Assembly (NCBI GenBank): GCA_021779655.1
Contig: JAJYAF010000196.1
Span: 1-5,263, forward strand
Origin: Pseudomonadota bacterium
GTDB taxonomy: Bacteria > Pseudomonadota > Alphaproteobacteria > Acetobacterales > Acetobacteraceae
Direction of reading: 5' to 3'
Length of the DNA stretch: 5,263 bases
The notes beneath the pieces are model-generated. The model did no database searches and was not told the DNA's origin. It was given only the letters and a program-made list of their open reading frames with translations. Below are positions 1 to 5,263 of this stretch, piece after piece. The first letter of the stretch is position 1. Every line of letters starts with the position of its first letter. The position numbers were made by a program, and so were the translations under genes.

Positions 1-956
1 TCCACCTGCCGCCAGATCGCCGCGAACTCGGCCTCCACCAGCGATTCGGGGGGGTCAAACCGCGCGCGTTCGGCCAGCACGTCCAACAGCGCGCGCTTCT
101 GCTTCAGACGCGACATCTGCGCATATTCGCGGCCGATTTCCTCTTTCAGCATGTCCCGCACCGCCTGCAGCGAATCAAACCCCAGCGTTTTAGCGAAGGC
201 GTCGTCCGCCTCAGGCAGGCTGGGGGCGCTCAGTTCCTTCACCGTAACCTCGAAGGTGGCATCCCGGCCGGCAACTTCCTTGGCGTGGTAATCTCCGGGG
301 AAGGTCACGCTTATCGTGCGGGTTTCGCCTTCGCTCATGCCCTCCAACTGCTCGGTAAAGCCGGGGATGAAACCGGGCCCGGCCACGATGACCCTCACAT
401 CCGTGGCGGTGCCGCCAGGGAAAGCCTCGCCATCCACGCGGCCGACGAAGTCGATTTTCAGCTGGTCTCCCTTTTCCGCCGGCCGCGCGGTCTCAAGGGG
501 CACAAAGCTCCGTCCCCGCTCGCGCATTCGCTGGAGCGCCTCCGTAACCGCCTCCTCGCTCACCTCCGCCACCGGTTTTTTCAGGGAGATATCGCTGAGA
601 TCCGGCACCGCGATGTCCGGCAGGATTTCAAGCTGGAGGGTGAATTCAAGGTCGGAATCCTGCCCCGACTGGATCACTTCGAGCTTCGGCCGCATGGCGG
701 GACGGAGGTTGCGCTCGGAGAGCAGCTGGTCGGAGGCGGCGTTGACTTCCCCTTCCACCACCTCCGCCGTCACCGCGGCGGCATAGCGCTTGCGAACCAT
801 GGAGATCGGCACCTTGCCCGGGCGGAAGCCCGGGAGCGCGAGTGTCTTTCCCAGTTCAGCCAGCCGCTTTTCGCGCTTGGCGGAGATTTCGCTCTCCGGC
901 ACCACCACCGTGTAGCCGCGTTTCAGCCCTTCCGAAAGCGTTTCAGTAACCTGCAT
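1..956 (-). CDS. tig: Trigger factor, ribosome-associated chaperone / peptidyl-prolyl isomerase (partial, 3' end outside window)
   Basis: Trigger factor binds at the ribosome exit tunnel through L23 and shields nascent chains; its middle domain is an FKBP-type prolyl isomerase. Translating the minus strand from the ATG at 956-954 gives 318 uninterrupted residues beginning MQVTETLSEGLKRGYTV. The ribosome-binding signature is intact as GFRPGKVP at residues 43-50. An FKBP-like domain follows at roughly 155-240 (KIDFVGRVDGEAF, then GPGFIPGFTEQLEGM). The start of the C-terminal substrate-binding domain is seen last (PPESLVEAEFAAIW near residues 300-316). Family members are about 430-450 residues, so roughly 120 codons lie beyond base 1. 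An AGGA-type ribosome site lies about 11 bases upstream of the chosen ATG. The gene follows tRNA-Leu on the same strand after 48 bases, so co-transcription is plausible. In many bacteria clpP comes next, but that lies outside the window. Confidence 0.97.
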   Translation of the reverse strand, partial: MQVTETLSEGLKRGYTVVVPESEISAKREKRLAELGKTLALPGFRPGKVPISMVRKRYAAAVTAEVVEGEVNAASDQLLSERNLRPAMRPKLEVIQSGQDSDLEFTLQLEILPDIAVPDLSDISLKKPVAEVSEEAVTEALQRMRERGRSFVPLETARPAEKGDQLKIDFVGRVDGEAFPGGTATDVRVIVAGPGFIPGFTEQLEGMSEGETRTISVTFPGDYHAKEVAGRDATFEVTVKELSAPSLPEADDAFAKTLGFDSLQAVRDMLKEEIGREYAQMSRLKQKRALLDVLAERARFDPPESLVEAEFAAIWRQV

Positions 957-1004
957 CGATCAATTCATCCTCAAACCCAAAAACCGGCCGCACGGGGCGG
1001 AAGC

Positions 1005-1089
1005 TGGTGCGGGCGGAGGGACTTGAACCCCCATGACTTGCGCCACCAGAACCTAAATCTGGCGTGTCTACCAGTTCCACCACGCCCGC
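1005..1089 (-). tRNA. tRNA-Leu, anticodon UAG (decodes CUA/CUN), CCA encoded
   Basis: The minus strand folds into a full class II tRNA. The acceptor strands GCGGGCG (1089-1083) and CGCCCGC (1015-1009) pair perfectly. They are followed by discriminator A and an encoded CCA (1008-1005). The anticodon stem CCAGA/TCTGG closes the 7-base loop TTTAGGT, giving anticodon TAG with a G after it. The T arm GGGGG-TTCAAGT-CCCTC has one G-U pair. The D-arm region contains TGGTAGACACG, and a variable arm longer than in class I tRNAs precedes the T stem, as expected for leucine. The 85-base length including CCA fits tRNA-Leu. It lies directly upstream of tig on the same strand, and processing of a joint precursor would release it. 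Confidence 0.97.
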
Positions 1090-1123
1090 GCGTTTCATGA
1101 AAAACCCTTAAGGCAAATGCGGC

Positions 1124-1152
1124 CGTCTAGCGCGAAGCCGGATGCACCACAA
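1124..1152 (-). promoter_or_regulatory. Possible promoter for tRNA-Leu (and perhaps tig)
   Basis: On the minus strand, TTGTGG (1152-1147) and TAGACG (1129-1124) are separated by exactly 17 bases. The second box reads GCTAGACG in context, which resembles the GCTANAWC-type -10 described for Caulobacter housekeeping promoters. A GC-only stretch (GCCGC) follows it, like the discriminator of stringently controlled stable-RNA promoters. Transcription starting a few bases later would leave a leader of about 25-30 bases before the tRNA 5' end. The -35 box matches TTGACA at only three of six positions, so this is a motif-level guess. Confidence 0.35.
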
Positions 1153-1190
1153 GTCTTGGCCTGAAGTCTTGGCCTGAAGTATCGGCCTGC
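1152..1190. repeat. Three tandem copies of a 13-bp unit
   Basis: The unit AGTCTTGGCCTGA occurs at 1152-1164 and again, identically, at 1165-1177. A third copy, AGTATCGGCCTGC (1178-1190), has three changes. The array sits in the non-coding gap between the end of bolA and the tRNA-Leu gene, abutting the proposed -35 box. It could be a slippage-generated minisatellite with no function or a set of spaced binding sites. The rest of the 1090-1201 gap shows nothing else convincing. Confidence 0.9.
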
Positions 1191-1201
1191 TGGGGGCGGA
1201 T

Positions 1202-1489
1202 TTAGGCTGCCGGCCTATCGGCCGGCGCCGCGAGGCTGAGCGAGAGCGCGTGCAGCCCGGACTTGAATTCTTCCTCCAGCGCCGCATGCACCGCGCGCGA
1301 TCGGGCCACCCGGCCCAGGCCGTTGAAAGCGGCCGAGACCATGGATACGTGATAGTGCGTTTCGCCCGCCGCCAGGCCGTTGCGCGCCGCATGGCCGGCA
1401 TGCCTTGCGCTTTCATCGGTCACTTCCAGCGACACGGGTTGGAATTCCGCCTGAAGTTTGTCACGAATTCGCGTATATCTGGATGCCAT
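1202..1489 (-). CDS. bolA: BolA family protein
   Basis: This 95-residue protein has the compact BolA fold pattern. An N-terminal helix (RYTRIRDKLQAEFQP, residues 4-18) leads into LEVTDESARHAGH (21-33), the family's conserved acid-Ser-His stretch. Then come GETHYHVSMVSAAF (42-55), the basic RVARSRAVHAAL helix (60-71) and the terminal GLHALSL strand with its conserved His (H80). BolA proteins partner with monothiol glutaredoxins, in some cases sharing a [2Fe-2S] cluster through conserved His residues; E. coli BolA also affects morphology and transcription. I chose the ATG at 1489 because homology begins there. A longer reading to 1546 adds 19 residues with no BolA similarity and would run into the divergent gene's leader. 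No strong ribosome binding site is visible. The usual R-(H)-R-M/V-Y of the family is altered here (Ser64, His68). Whether this paralogue is the BolA or the BolA-like/IbaG type cannot be settled here. Confidence 0.9.
   Translation of the reverse strand: MASRYTRIRDKLQAEFQPVSLEVTDESARHAGHAARNGLAAGETHYHVSMVSAAFNGLGRVARSRAVHAALEEEFKSGLHALSLSLAAPADRPAA
1209..1226. repeat. Perfect 7-bp GC inverted repeat at the 3' end of bolA
   Basis: GCCGGCC (1209-1215) and GGCCGGC (1220-1226) flank a 4-base loop, TATC. The hairpin lies inside the last codons of bolA, ending five bases before the stop codon. No T-run follows on the minus strand, so it is not a canonical intrinsic terminator. It could stabilise the mRNA 3' end or simply reflect GC-rich codons. 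Confidence 0.5.
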
Positions 1490-1514
1490 GAAACCGGTTA
1501 CGCTGACCGAAGTT

Positions 1515-1553
1515 AGGAGTTGCCAATGACGGCAAGGAGAGCACATTAAAGCG
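1515..1553 (+). promoter_or_regulatory. Leader of the J-domain gene: short upstream ORF, embedded ribosome site and small hairpin
   Basis: AGGAG at 1515-1519 is followed after six bases by an ATG (1526-1528). That ATG opens a 7-codon frame, MTARRAH, ending in TAA at 1547-1549. The stop is only four bases before the ATG of the J-domain gene (1554). The ribosome site for that gene, AAGGAG (1534-1539), is embedded in this small frame as part of its tandem AGG-AGA arginine codons. An inverted repeat, TTGCC (1520-1524) and GGCAA (1531-1535), puts the small ORF's start codon in a 6-base loop. The arrangement suggests translational coupling but could be chance. It is the only notable structure in the divergent 1490-1553 gap; I see no convincing promoter boxes there for either gene and no cobalamin riboswitch. 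Confidence 0.35.
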
Positions 1554-2168
1554 ATGGTCGCAACGCGCCCGATTTTTCAAGCCGCCCCCATGGAAGCAGA
1601 ACCCATGGAAGCAGAGGCAGCGCCGAAGGTATGCGAGGCCGTGGGCTGCGCCTCGCATGGTATCCACCGGGCCCCGAGATCCCGTAACGCTCTGCGCGAT
1701 TATCGCTGGTTCTGCCTCCAGCACGTGCGCGAATATAACGCGGCGTGGGACTATTATAAGGATATGTCCGCCGCCGAGATCGAGGCCAATCTGCGGGCGG
1801 ACACGCTCTGGCAGCGGCCAACCTGGCCACTCGGCCGGCCGGGCGGCCCCGCCGCCCCATATCGGAGTGCGGAACAAATTCTGCGGAGCGAGTTGAACTT
1901 CGCTTTCGGCACCCAGGCCAAGGCGGCTCCGCCGAAGCTCCCGAACGAGGTCGCCGACGCACTGGGCGTTCTTGGCCTTACCTGGCCGGTCTCCCTGCCC
2001 GCCGTGAAGGCGACTTACAAGACTCTTGCCAAGCGCTATCATCCGGATACCAATAACGGGGACAAGAAATCGGAGGAGATCTTCAAGTCGATCCACCTCG
2101 CCTATATCACCTTGAGCAGTAAGTTCCCGGACCTTCTGCTTCGCGCAGCCCCTGGCCGGACGATGTGA
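1554..2168 (+). CDS. J-domain (DnaJ-like) protein with N-terminal Cys/His cluster, upstream of cobST
   Basis: This 204-residue protein ends in a J domain at about 135-188 with the diagnostic HPD tripeptide at 163-165 (KTLAKRYHPDTNNGD). J domains stimulate the Hsp70/DnaK ATPase, so a co-chaperone role is expected. It has no G/F region, no DnaJ zinc-finger repeats and no substrate-binding C-terminus, so it is not DnaJ itself. The N-terminal half carries C27-x4-C32 (CEAVGC) and C54-x2-H57 (FCLQHVREYN), a possible zinc site, plus aromatic-rich YNAAWDYY (61-68). This domain layout is typical of a protein found next to cobS in alphaproteobacteria. The ATG at 1554 was chosen because AAGGAG lies 14 bases upstream; in-frame ATGs at 1590 and 1605 have no ribosome site. 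An AUU at 1545 is better spaced from the AAGGAG but would be an unusual start. CobS begins 50 bases after its stop, so they are probably one operon. The substrate is unknown. Confidence 0.93.
   Translation: MVATRPIFQAAPMEAEPMEAEAAPKVCEAVGCASHGIHRAPRSRNALRDYRWFCLQHVREYNAAWDYYKDMSAAEIEANLRADTLWQRPTWPLGRPGGPAAPYRSAEQILRSELNFAFGTQAKAAPPKLPNEVADALGVLGLTWPVSLPAVKATYKTLAKRYHPDTNNGDKKSEEIFKSIHLAYITLSSKFPDLLLRAAPGRTM
1587..1616 (+). repeat. 15-bp in-frame tandem duplication (PMEAE twice)
   Basis: CCC ATG GAA GCA GAA at 1587-1601 is repeated at 1602-1616 with only the final base changed (GAG), giving PMEAE-PMEAE at residues 12-21 of the J-domain protein. It lies in the poorly conserved N-terminal tail, before the first cysteine, and creates two extra in-frame ATG codons. 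It looks like a recent slippage duplication. Confidence 0.9.
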
Positions 2169-2218
2169 ACCCGCGCGGTCAATCCCCCCAGGCCGAACCG
2201 GATAGGATTTGAATCTAA

Positions 2219-3235
2219 ATGAACAAGATTGCTACAGCCGTCCAAGCCTCGACCGAGCCGACAGCGGGCCTCACCAAGCCAGACCGGACGGTTTCGGCCC
2301 GCGAGGTGTTCGGCGTCGATGCCGACTTCGAGGTGCCGGCCTTTTCGCTGCGCACCGAACACGTGCCGGAGATCGATTCCGCCTATCTGTTCGACAAGGA
2401 GACCACGCTCGCCATTCTCGCGGGTTTTACCTTCAACCGCCGGGTCATGATCCAGGGCTATCACGGGACCGGCAAATCCACCCATATCGAACAGGTGGCC
2501 GCGCGCCTGAACTGGCCCTGCATCCGTATCAACCTCGACAGCCATATCAGCCGGATCGATCTCATCGGCAAGGATGCGATTGTGCTGAAGGACGGCAAGC
2601 AGGTCACGGAATTCCGCGAAGGCATCCTTCCCTGGGCATTGCAGCACCCTTGCGCCCTGGTATTCGACGAATACGACGCGGGGCGGCCGGATGTGATGTT
2701 CGTCATCCAGCGCATCCTGGAAGCGGAGGGCAAGCTCACCCTTCTCGATCAAAACCGCGTCGTCCGCGCGCATCCCGCCTTTCGGCTCTTCGCCACCGCA
2801 AATACCGTCGGGCTTGGCGACACCACCGGGCTGTATCATGGTACGCAGCAAATAAACCAGGGCCAGATGGACCGCTGGAACATCGTCGTCACGCTCAACT
2901 ACCTGCCGCACGCGCAGGAAGTTGCGATCGTGATGGCGAAGCTTGGAATGAACCCGAACGACGCGGCGGCGACGAAGCGCGTCAGCAGCATGGTGGCGCT
3001 GGCCGACCTTACCCGCGTTGGTTTCATCGCGGGAGACATATCCACCGTCATGTCTCCGCGCACGGTCATCACCTGGGCGGAAAACGCCCGCATCTTCGGT
3101 GATCTCGCGCTGGCCTTCCGCCTGACGTTCCTGAACAAATGCGATGAATCCGAGCGCGAGACGGTCGCCGAATACTATCAGCGCTGCTTCAACGAGGAGA
3201 TGAGCCTGCAGCAAACCCAGCGCAAATCGGCGTGA
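2219..3235 (+). CDS. cobS: Cobaltochelatase subunit CobS (AAA+ ATPase, aerobic B12 pathway)
   Basis: CobS is the AAA+ motor of the CobN-CobS-CobT cobaltochelatase, which inserts Co2+ into hydrogenobyrinic acid a,c-diamide in the cytoplasm using ATP. It should not be confused with the Salmonella cobS (cobalamin synthase), an unrelated membrane enzyme. The 338 residues match the usual family length of about 330. Motifs seen: Walker [10 protein letters not shown] (80-88), Walker B ALVFDEYD (146-153), a sensor-1-like FATANT with Asn195, and the QMDRW segment (216-220) typical of MoxR/CobS-type ATPases. The N-terminal [17 protein letters not shown] (26-42) is also characteristic. No membrane segment or signal peptide is present. 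The ATG at 2219 has AGGA eleven bases upstream. cobT follows after 7 bases, so the pair is translationally close. The spacer 2169-2218 shows no terminator. Confidence 0.97.
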   Translation: MNKIATAVQASTEPTAGLTKPDRTVSAREVFGVDADFEVPAFSLRTEHVPEIDSAYLFDKETTLAILAGFTFNRRVMIQGYHGTGKSTHIEQVAARLNWPCIRINLDSHISRIDLIGKDAIVLKDGKQVTEFREGILPWALQHPCALVFDEYDAGRPDVMFVIQRILEAEGKLTLLDQNRVVRAHPAFRLFATANTVGLGDTTGLYHGTQQINQGQMDRWNIVVTLNYLPHAQEVAIVMAKLGMNPNDAAATKRVSSMVALADLTRVGFIAGDISTVMSPRTVITWAENARIFGDLALAFRLTFLNKCDESERETVAEYYQRCFNEEMSLQQTQRKSA

Positions 3236-3242
3236 CCCGGAG

Positions 3243-5108
3243 ATGAGCGGCCGGGGCAACGATCAGAATAGCGATCAGGGCCGGGCGGAGGAGTTCAAGC
3301 GCGCCATTGCCAATACGCTGCGCGCCATCGCCAACGTGCCGGATATCCAGGTCGCCTATCAGGCCGGCCCTTCGGGCTTGAGCGGCAAGCGCGCCAAGCT
3401 GCCCACGCCTTCCCGAGCGCTTCCGGCCAGCGAGATCAGGAAGGTACGCGGCGCGGCGGATGCGGTCGCGCTGCGCCTGAAATACCATGACGACGCCATT
3501 CATTCCCGGCACGCGCCCCATACCGCCGAAGGGCGGGAAGCCTATGACGCGCTGGAACAGGCGCGGATCGAGGTTGTGGGCGCCCAGCATCTGGTTGGGG
3601 TTGCCGCCAATCTGCGCAGCCGGCTGGACGAGGAACTGGAGCGGGAGGGGGTGGGCCGGATGACGGAGCGCGACCAGCTGCCGCTGCCACGGGCGCTCTC
3701 CTTGCTGGCGCGCGACCGGATGGACGCTTCGTCGCTTCCCGACTCCACGAAGCATATCCTCGATCTTTGGCGAAATACGCTGGGCGCGGCCGGGGAAAAC
3801 GCGCTGGCGGAACTGGCGGCGGCGAAGGCGGATCAGACCAGTTACATGAAGGCCGCGCGCAAGCTGTTGGCGACACTGGAAATGGCGGAGGGAGAAGCGG
3901 ACACCGAGCAAGCTGAAGACGAGGACAACGGAGGCGACGAGGGCGAGGAATCCGGCCAGCAGGACAATTCACGCGATTCGCAAGGCGAGGCTTCGCAGGA
4001 GGAGGCGATGCTGGCGGCGCTGTCCGAACTTTCCTCGGAGGAGGGCGCGGAACAGCCGGCGGAAGACGAGACCGACAGCGCGGGCAGCGGAGCGGAAACC
4101 TTGGATGCGCCGGCCGGCCCGCTGCCGCGCCAGCAAACCGGGTCAGCCGGCGGGCAAACCGGCTACCGCATTTTTACACGGATGTTCGATGAGGAGATCG
4201 CCGCCGAAGCGCTTTGCGACGCGGAGGAGCTGACCCGCCTGCGTCTGCAACTCGACCAGCAGTTGCAACACATGCATGCGGTGGTGGTGAAGCTCGCGAA
4301 TCGGCTGCAACGCAAGCTGCTGGCACAACAGACGCGATCCTGGGATTTCGACCTGGAGGAAGGCTTGCTGGACACCGCGAGGCTCTCCCGGGTCATCGTG
4401 GATCCGCAACTGCCGCTCACATACAAGCGGGAGCGCGACACGAGCTTCAGGGACACGGTGGTTACCCTGCTGATCGACAATTCCGGCTCGATGCGCGGCC
4501 GGCCGATCACCGTCGCGGCGATGTGCGGCGATATCCTGGCCCGCACGCTGGAGCGCTGCGGTGTGAAAGTCGAAATCCTGGGCTTTACCACGCGCGCCTG
4601 GAAAGGGGGGCAAAGCCGGGAGCGATGGATTGCCGCGGGCAAGCCCCCGGCGCCCGGCCGCCTCAACGATCTGCGCCATATCATCTACAAAGCGGCGGAC
4701 CAGCCATGGCGGCGCGCCCGCAAAAATCTCGGCCTGATGCTGCGCGAGGGATTGCTGAAGGAAAATATCGACGGCGAAGCTCTGCAATGGGCCTATTCCA
4801 GGCTTGCTACCCGGCCGGAGCGGCGAAAAATTCTCATGGTGATCAGCGATGGCGCACCGGTGGACGATTCCACGCTATCCGCCAATTCCGGCAATTACCT
4901 GGAGCGGCATCTGCGCAGCGTTATTCACGACATCGAGAGTTACGGGCTGGTGGAGCTTATCGCCATCGGCATCGGCCACGATGTGACCCGCTATTACAAC
5001 CTGGCCGTTACCATCGTGGATGCCGATGAACTGGGCGGAACCATGATGCGCAAGCTGACGGAACTCTTCGATGAAGAGCAGGCGCATGAGCGCTCGCGCG
5101 CCGCATAG
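3243..5108 (+). CDS. cobT: Cobaltochelatase subunit CobT (acidic linker plus vWA/MIDAS domain)
   Basis: CobT forms a two-tiered ring with CobS and couples its ATPase to CobN during cobalt insertion. The 621-residue length fits the family (about 600-635). An N-terminal helical region (1-212) includes [15 protein letters not shown] and [18 protein letters not shown] long Glu/Asp-rich, low-complexity linker covers about 214-306. The conserved [12 protein letters not shown] (307-318) opens the C-terminal half. A von Willebrand A domain at about 404-600 has the MIDAS motif D412-N-S414-G-S416 and a second-loop Asp in ISDGAP (D536), so metal binding looks intact. Only one start is possible: an in-frame TGA lies at 3201-3203 with no start codon between. 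The GGAG directly abuts the ATG, unusually close, which suggests re-initiation by ribosomes finishing cobS. It is unrelated to the Salmonella cobT phosphoribosyltransferase. Confidence 0.97.
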   Translation: MSGRGNDQNSDQGRAEEFKRAIANTLRAIANVPDIQVAYQAGPSGLSGKRAKLPTPSRALPASEIRKVRGAADAVALRLKYHDDAIHSRHAPHTAEGREAYDALEQARIEVVGAQHLVGVAANLRSRLDEELEREGVGRMTERDQLPLPRALSLLARDRMDASSLPDSTKHILDLWRNTLGAAGENALAELAAAKADQTSYMKAARKLLATLEMAEGEADTEQAEDEDNGGDEGEESGQQDNSRDSQGEASQEEAMLAALSELSSEEGAEQPAEDETDSAGSGAETLDAPAGPLPRQQTGSAGGQTGYRIFTRMFDEEIAAEALCDAEELTRLRLQLDQQLQHMHAVVVKLANRLQRKLLAQQTRSWDFDLEEGLLDTARLSRVIVDPQLPLTYKRERDTSFRDTVVTLLIDNSGSMRGRPITVAAMCGDILARTLERCGVKVEILGFTTRAWKGGQSRERWIAAGKPPAPGRLNDLRHIIYKAADQPWRRARKNLGLMLREGLLKENIDGEALQWAYSRLATRPERRKILMVISDGAPVDDSTLSANSGNYLERHLRSVIHDIESYGLVELIAIGIGHDVTRYYNLAVTIVDADELGGTMMRKLTELFDEEQAHERSRAA

Positions 5109-5109
5109 A

Positions 5110-5121
5110 GGACTTCAGTCC
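5110..5121. terminator. Small inverted repeat in the cobT/pheA convergent junction (weak terminator candidate)
   Basis: GGACT (5110-5114) and AGTCC (5117-5121) form a short palindrome, realistically a 4-bp GGAC/GTCC stem with a TTCA loop. It overlaps the stop codon of the convergent gene. On the plus strand it is followed by CGTTTCT, only mildly T-rich; on the minus strand there is no T-run. It is too short to be a confident terminator and is listed because nothing better is visible at this junction. Confidence 0.2.
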
Positions 5122-5263
5122 CGTTTCTGCTCCAGGCGGAAAGGCGCGGCGGGATAGACACCCAGGATTTTCGTCTCCTGCGAAAAGAAGTTCAACTCCT
5201 CGAACGCAAGGCGCAGCGCCTTGTCCTCGGGGTGGCCGTCCACCTCGGCAAGAAACTGGGTCG
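5115..5263 (-). CDS. pheA: Prephenate dehydratase, C-terminal end of ACT domain (partial)
   Basis: The minus strand encodes a 48-residue C-terminus ending in TGA (5117-5115). It reads TQFLAEVDGHPEDKALRLAF, then EELNFFSQETKILGVYP, then AAPFRLEQKRD. The pattern F-x-V/I-D/E-GH-x-x-D, a helix with EEL, then K-I-LG-x-YP is the final part of the ACT regulatory domain of prephenate dehydratase. This enzyme converts prephenate to phenylpyruvate in phenylalanine synthesis, and its ACT domain normally binds phenylalanine for feedback inhibition. The ending AAPFR is typical of the monofunctional alphaproteobacterial enzyme. The catalytic domain is outside the window, so activity cannot be judged. It converges on cobT with 6 bases between the stop codons. 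ACT domains are widespread, but the GH and LGVYP signatures make this identification fairly firm. Confidence 0.82.
   Translation of the reverse strand, partial: TQFLAEVDGHPEDKALRLAFEELNFFSQETKILGVYPAAPFRLEQKRD

Noticed and set aside
285..1100. 271-codon plus-strand frame across the tig 5' half and tRNA-Leu
   Set aside because: It is antisense to a clear trigger factor and runs through a complete tRNA gene; the product is Arg/His-rich with no family resemblance.
1490..1546. Upstream extension of bolA by 19 residues to an ATG at 1546
   Set aside because: The added residues (MCSPCRHWQLL...) have no BolA similarity, and BolA homology starts at the ATG at 1489.
1490..1553. Cobalamin riboswitch upstream of the cobST operon
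   Set aside because: The gap is only 64 bases and no B12-box-like sequence (GCCACTG) was seen on either strand.
1461..2096. Minus-strand 211-codon frame opposite the J-domain gene and overlapping bolA
   Set aside because: It overlaps two well-supported genes in another frame and resembles no known protein.
2102..3259. Long open frame of 385 codons on the minus strand, antisense to all of cobS
   Set aside because: It mirrors cobS codon structure in GC-rich DNA, its product has no recognisable motif, and cobS on the plus strand has all its ATPase motifs intact.
3189..3911. Minus-strand frame of 240 codons under the cobT N-terminal region
   Set aside because: An antisense shadow of cobT, with no domain pattern and no ribosome site noticed.
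3883..4160. Low-complexity Glu/Asp-rich coding stretch as a possible inserted or foreign segment in cobT
   Set aside because: An acidic linker at this place is a normal feature of CobT proteins, and the frame and composition continue smoothly on both sides.

Overview
The window is GC-rich chromosomal DNA from a bacterium, almost certainly an alphaproteobacterium. Three things point there. One is the aerobic (CobNST-type) cobaltochelatase pair cobS-cobT. Another is the J-domain protein directly upstream of cobS with a bolA-family gene divergent from it, an arrangement I recognise from many alphaproteobacteria. The third is a tRNA-Leu followed by the trigger factor gene. GC/CG-rich codon use is even across all genes and I see no mobile element, CRISPR array, phage gene or compositional break, so this looks like core genome rather than an island. 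Genus cannot be decided from sequence alone.

Layout, left to right. Bases 1-956 (minus strand) hold the first 318 codons of trigger factor (tig), cut off by the window edge. Just upstream of it on the same strand is tRNA-Leu(UAG), 1005-1089, with an encoded CCA. The 112-base gap 1090-1201 holds a plausible stable-RNA promoter for that tRNA and three copies of a 13-bp tandem repeat. Next, also on the minus strand, is a BolA-family gene (1202-1489). A 64-base divergent intergenic region follows, carrying a tiny leader ORF with a good ribosome binding site. The plus-strand gene set is then a J-domain protein (1554-2168), cobS (2219-3235) and cobT (3243-5108). A convergent minus-strand gene, the C-terminus of prephenate dehydratase (pheA, 5115-5263), begins 6 bases after cobT.

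How they work together. CobS (AAA+ ATPase) and CobT (acidic linker plus von Willebrand A/MIDAS domain) form the ATP-driven part of the aerobic cobaltochelatase. With the large subunit CobN, which is not in this window, they insert cobalt into hydrogenobyrinic acid a,c-diamide during B12 synthesis. The upstream J-domain protein, with a Cys/His cluster at its N-terminus, probably shares their transcript and could be a dedicated Hsp70 co-chaperone; that role is inference. The BolA protein belongs to a family linked to glutaredoxin and iron-sulfur handling. Trigger factor and tRNA-Leu form a separate translation/folding unit.

I found no wholly new system. The most interesting points are the leader ORF in front of the J-domain gene, the unexplained conserved J-domain/cobalt-chelatase association, and the small repeats next to the tRNA promoter.
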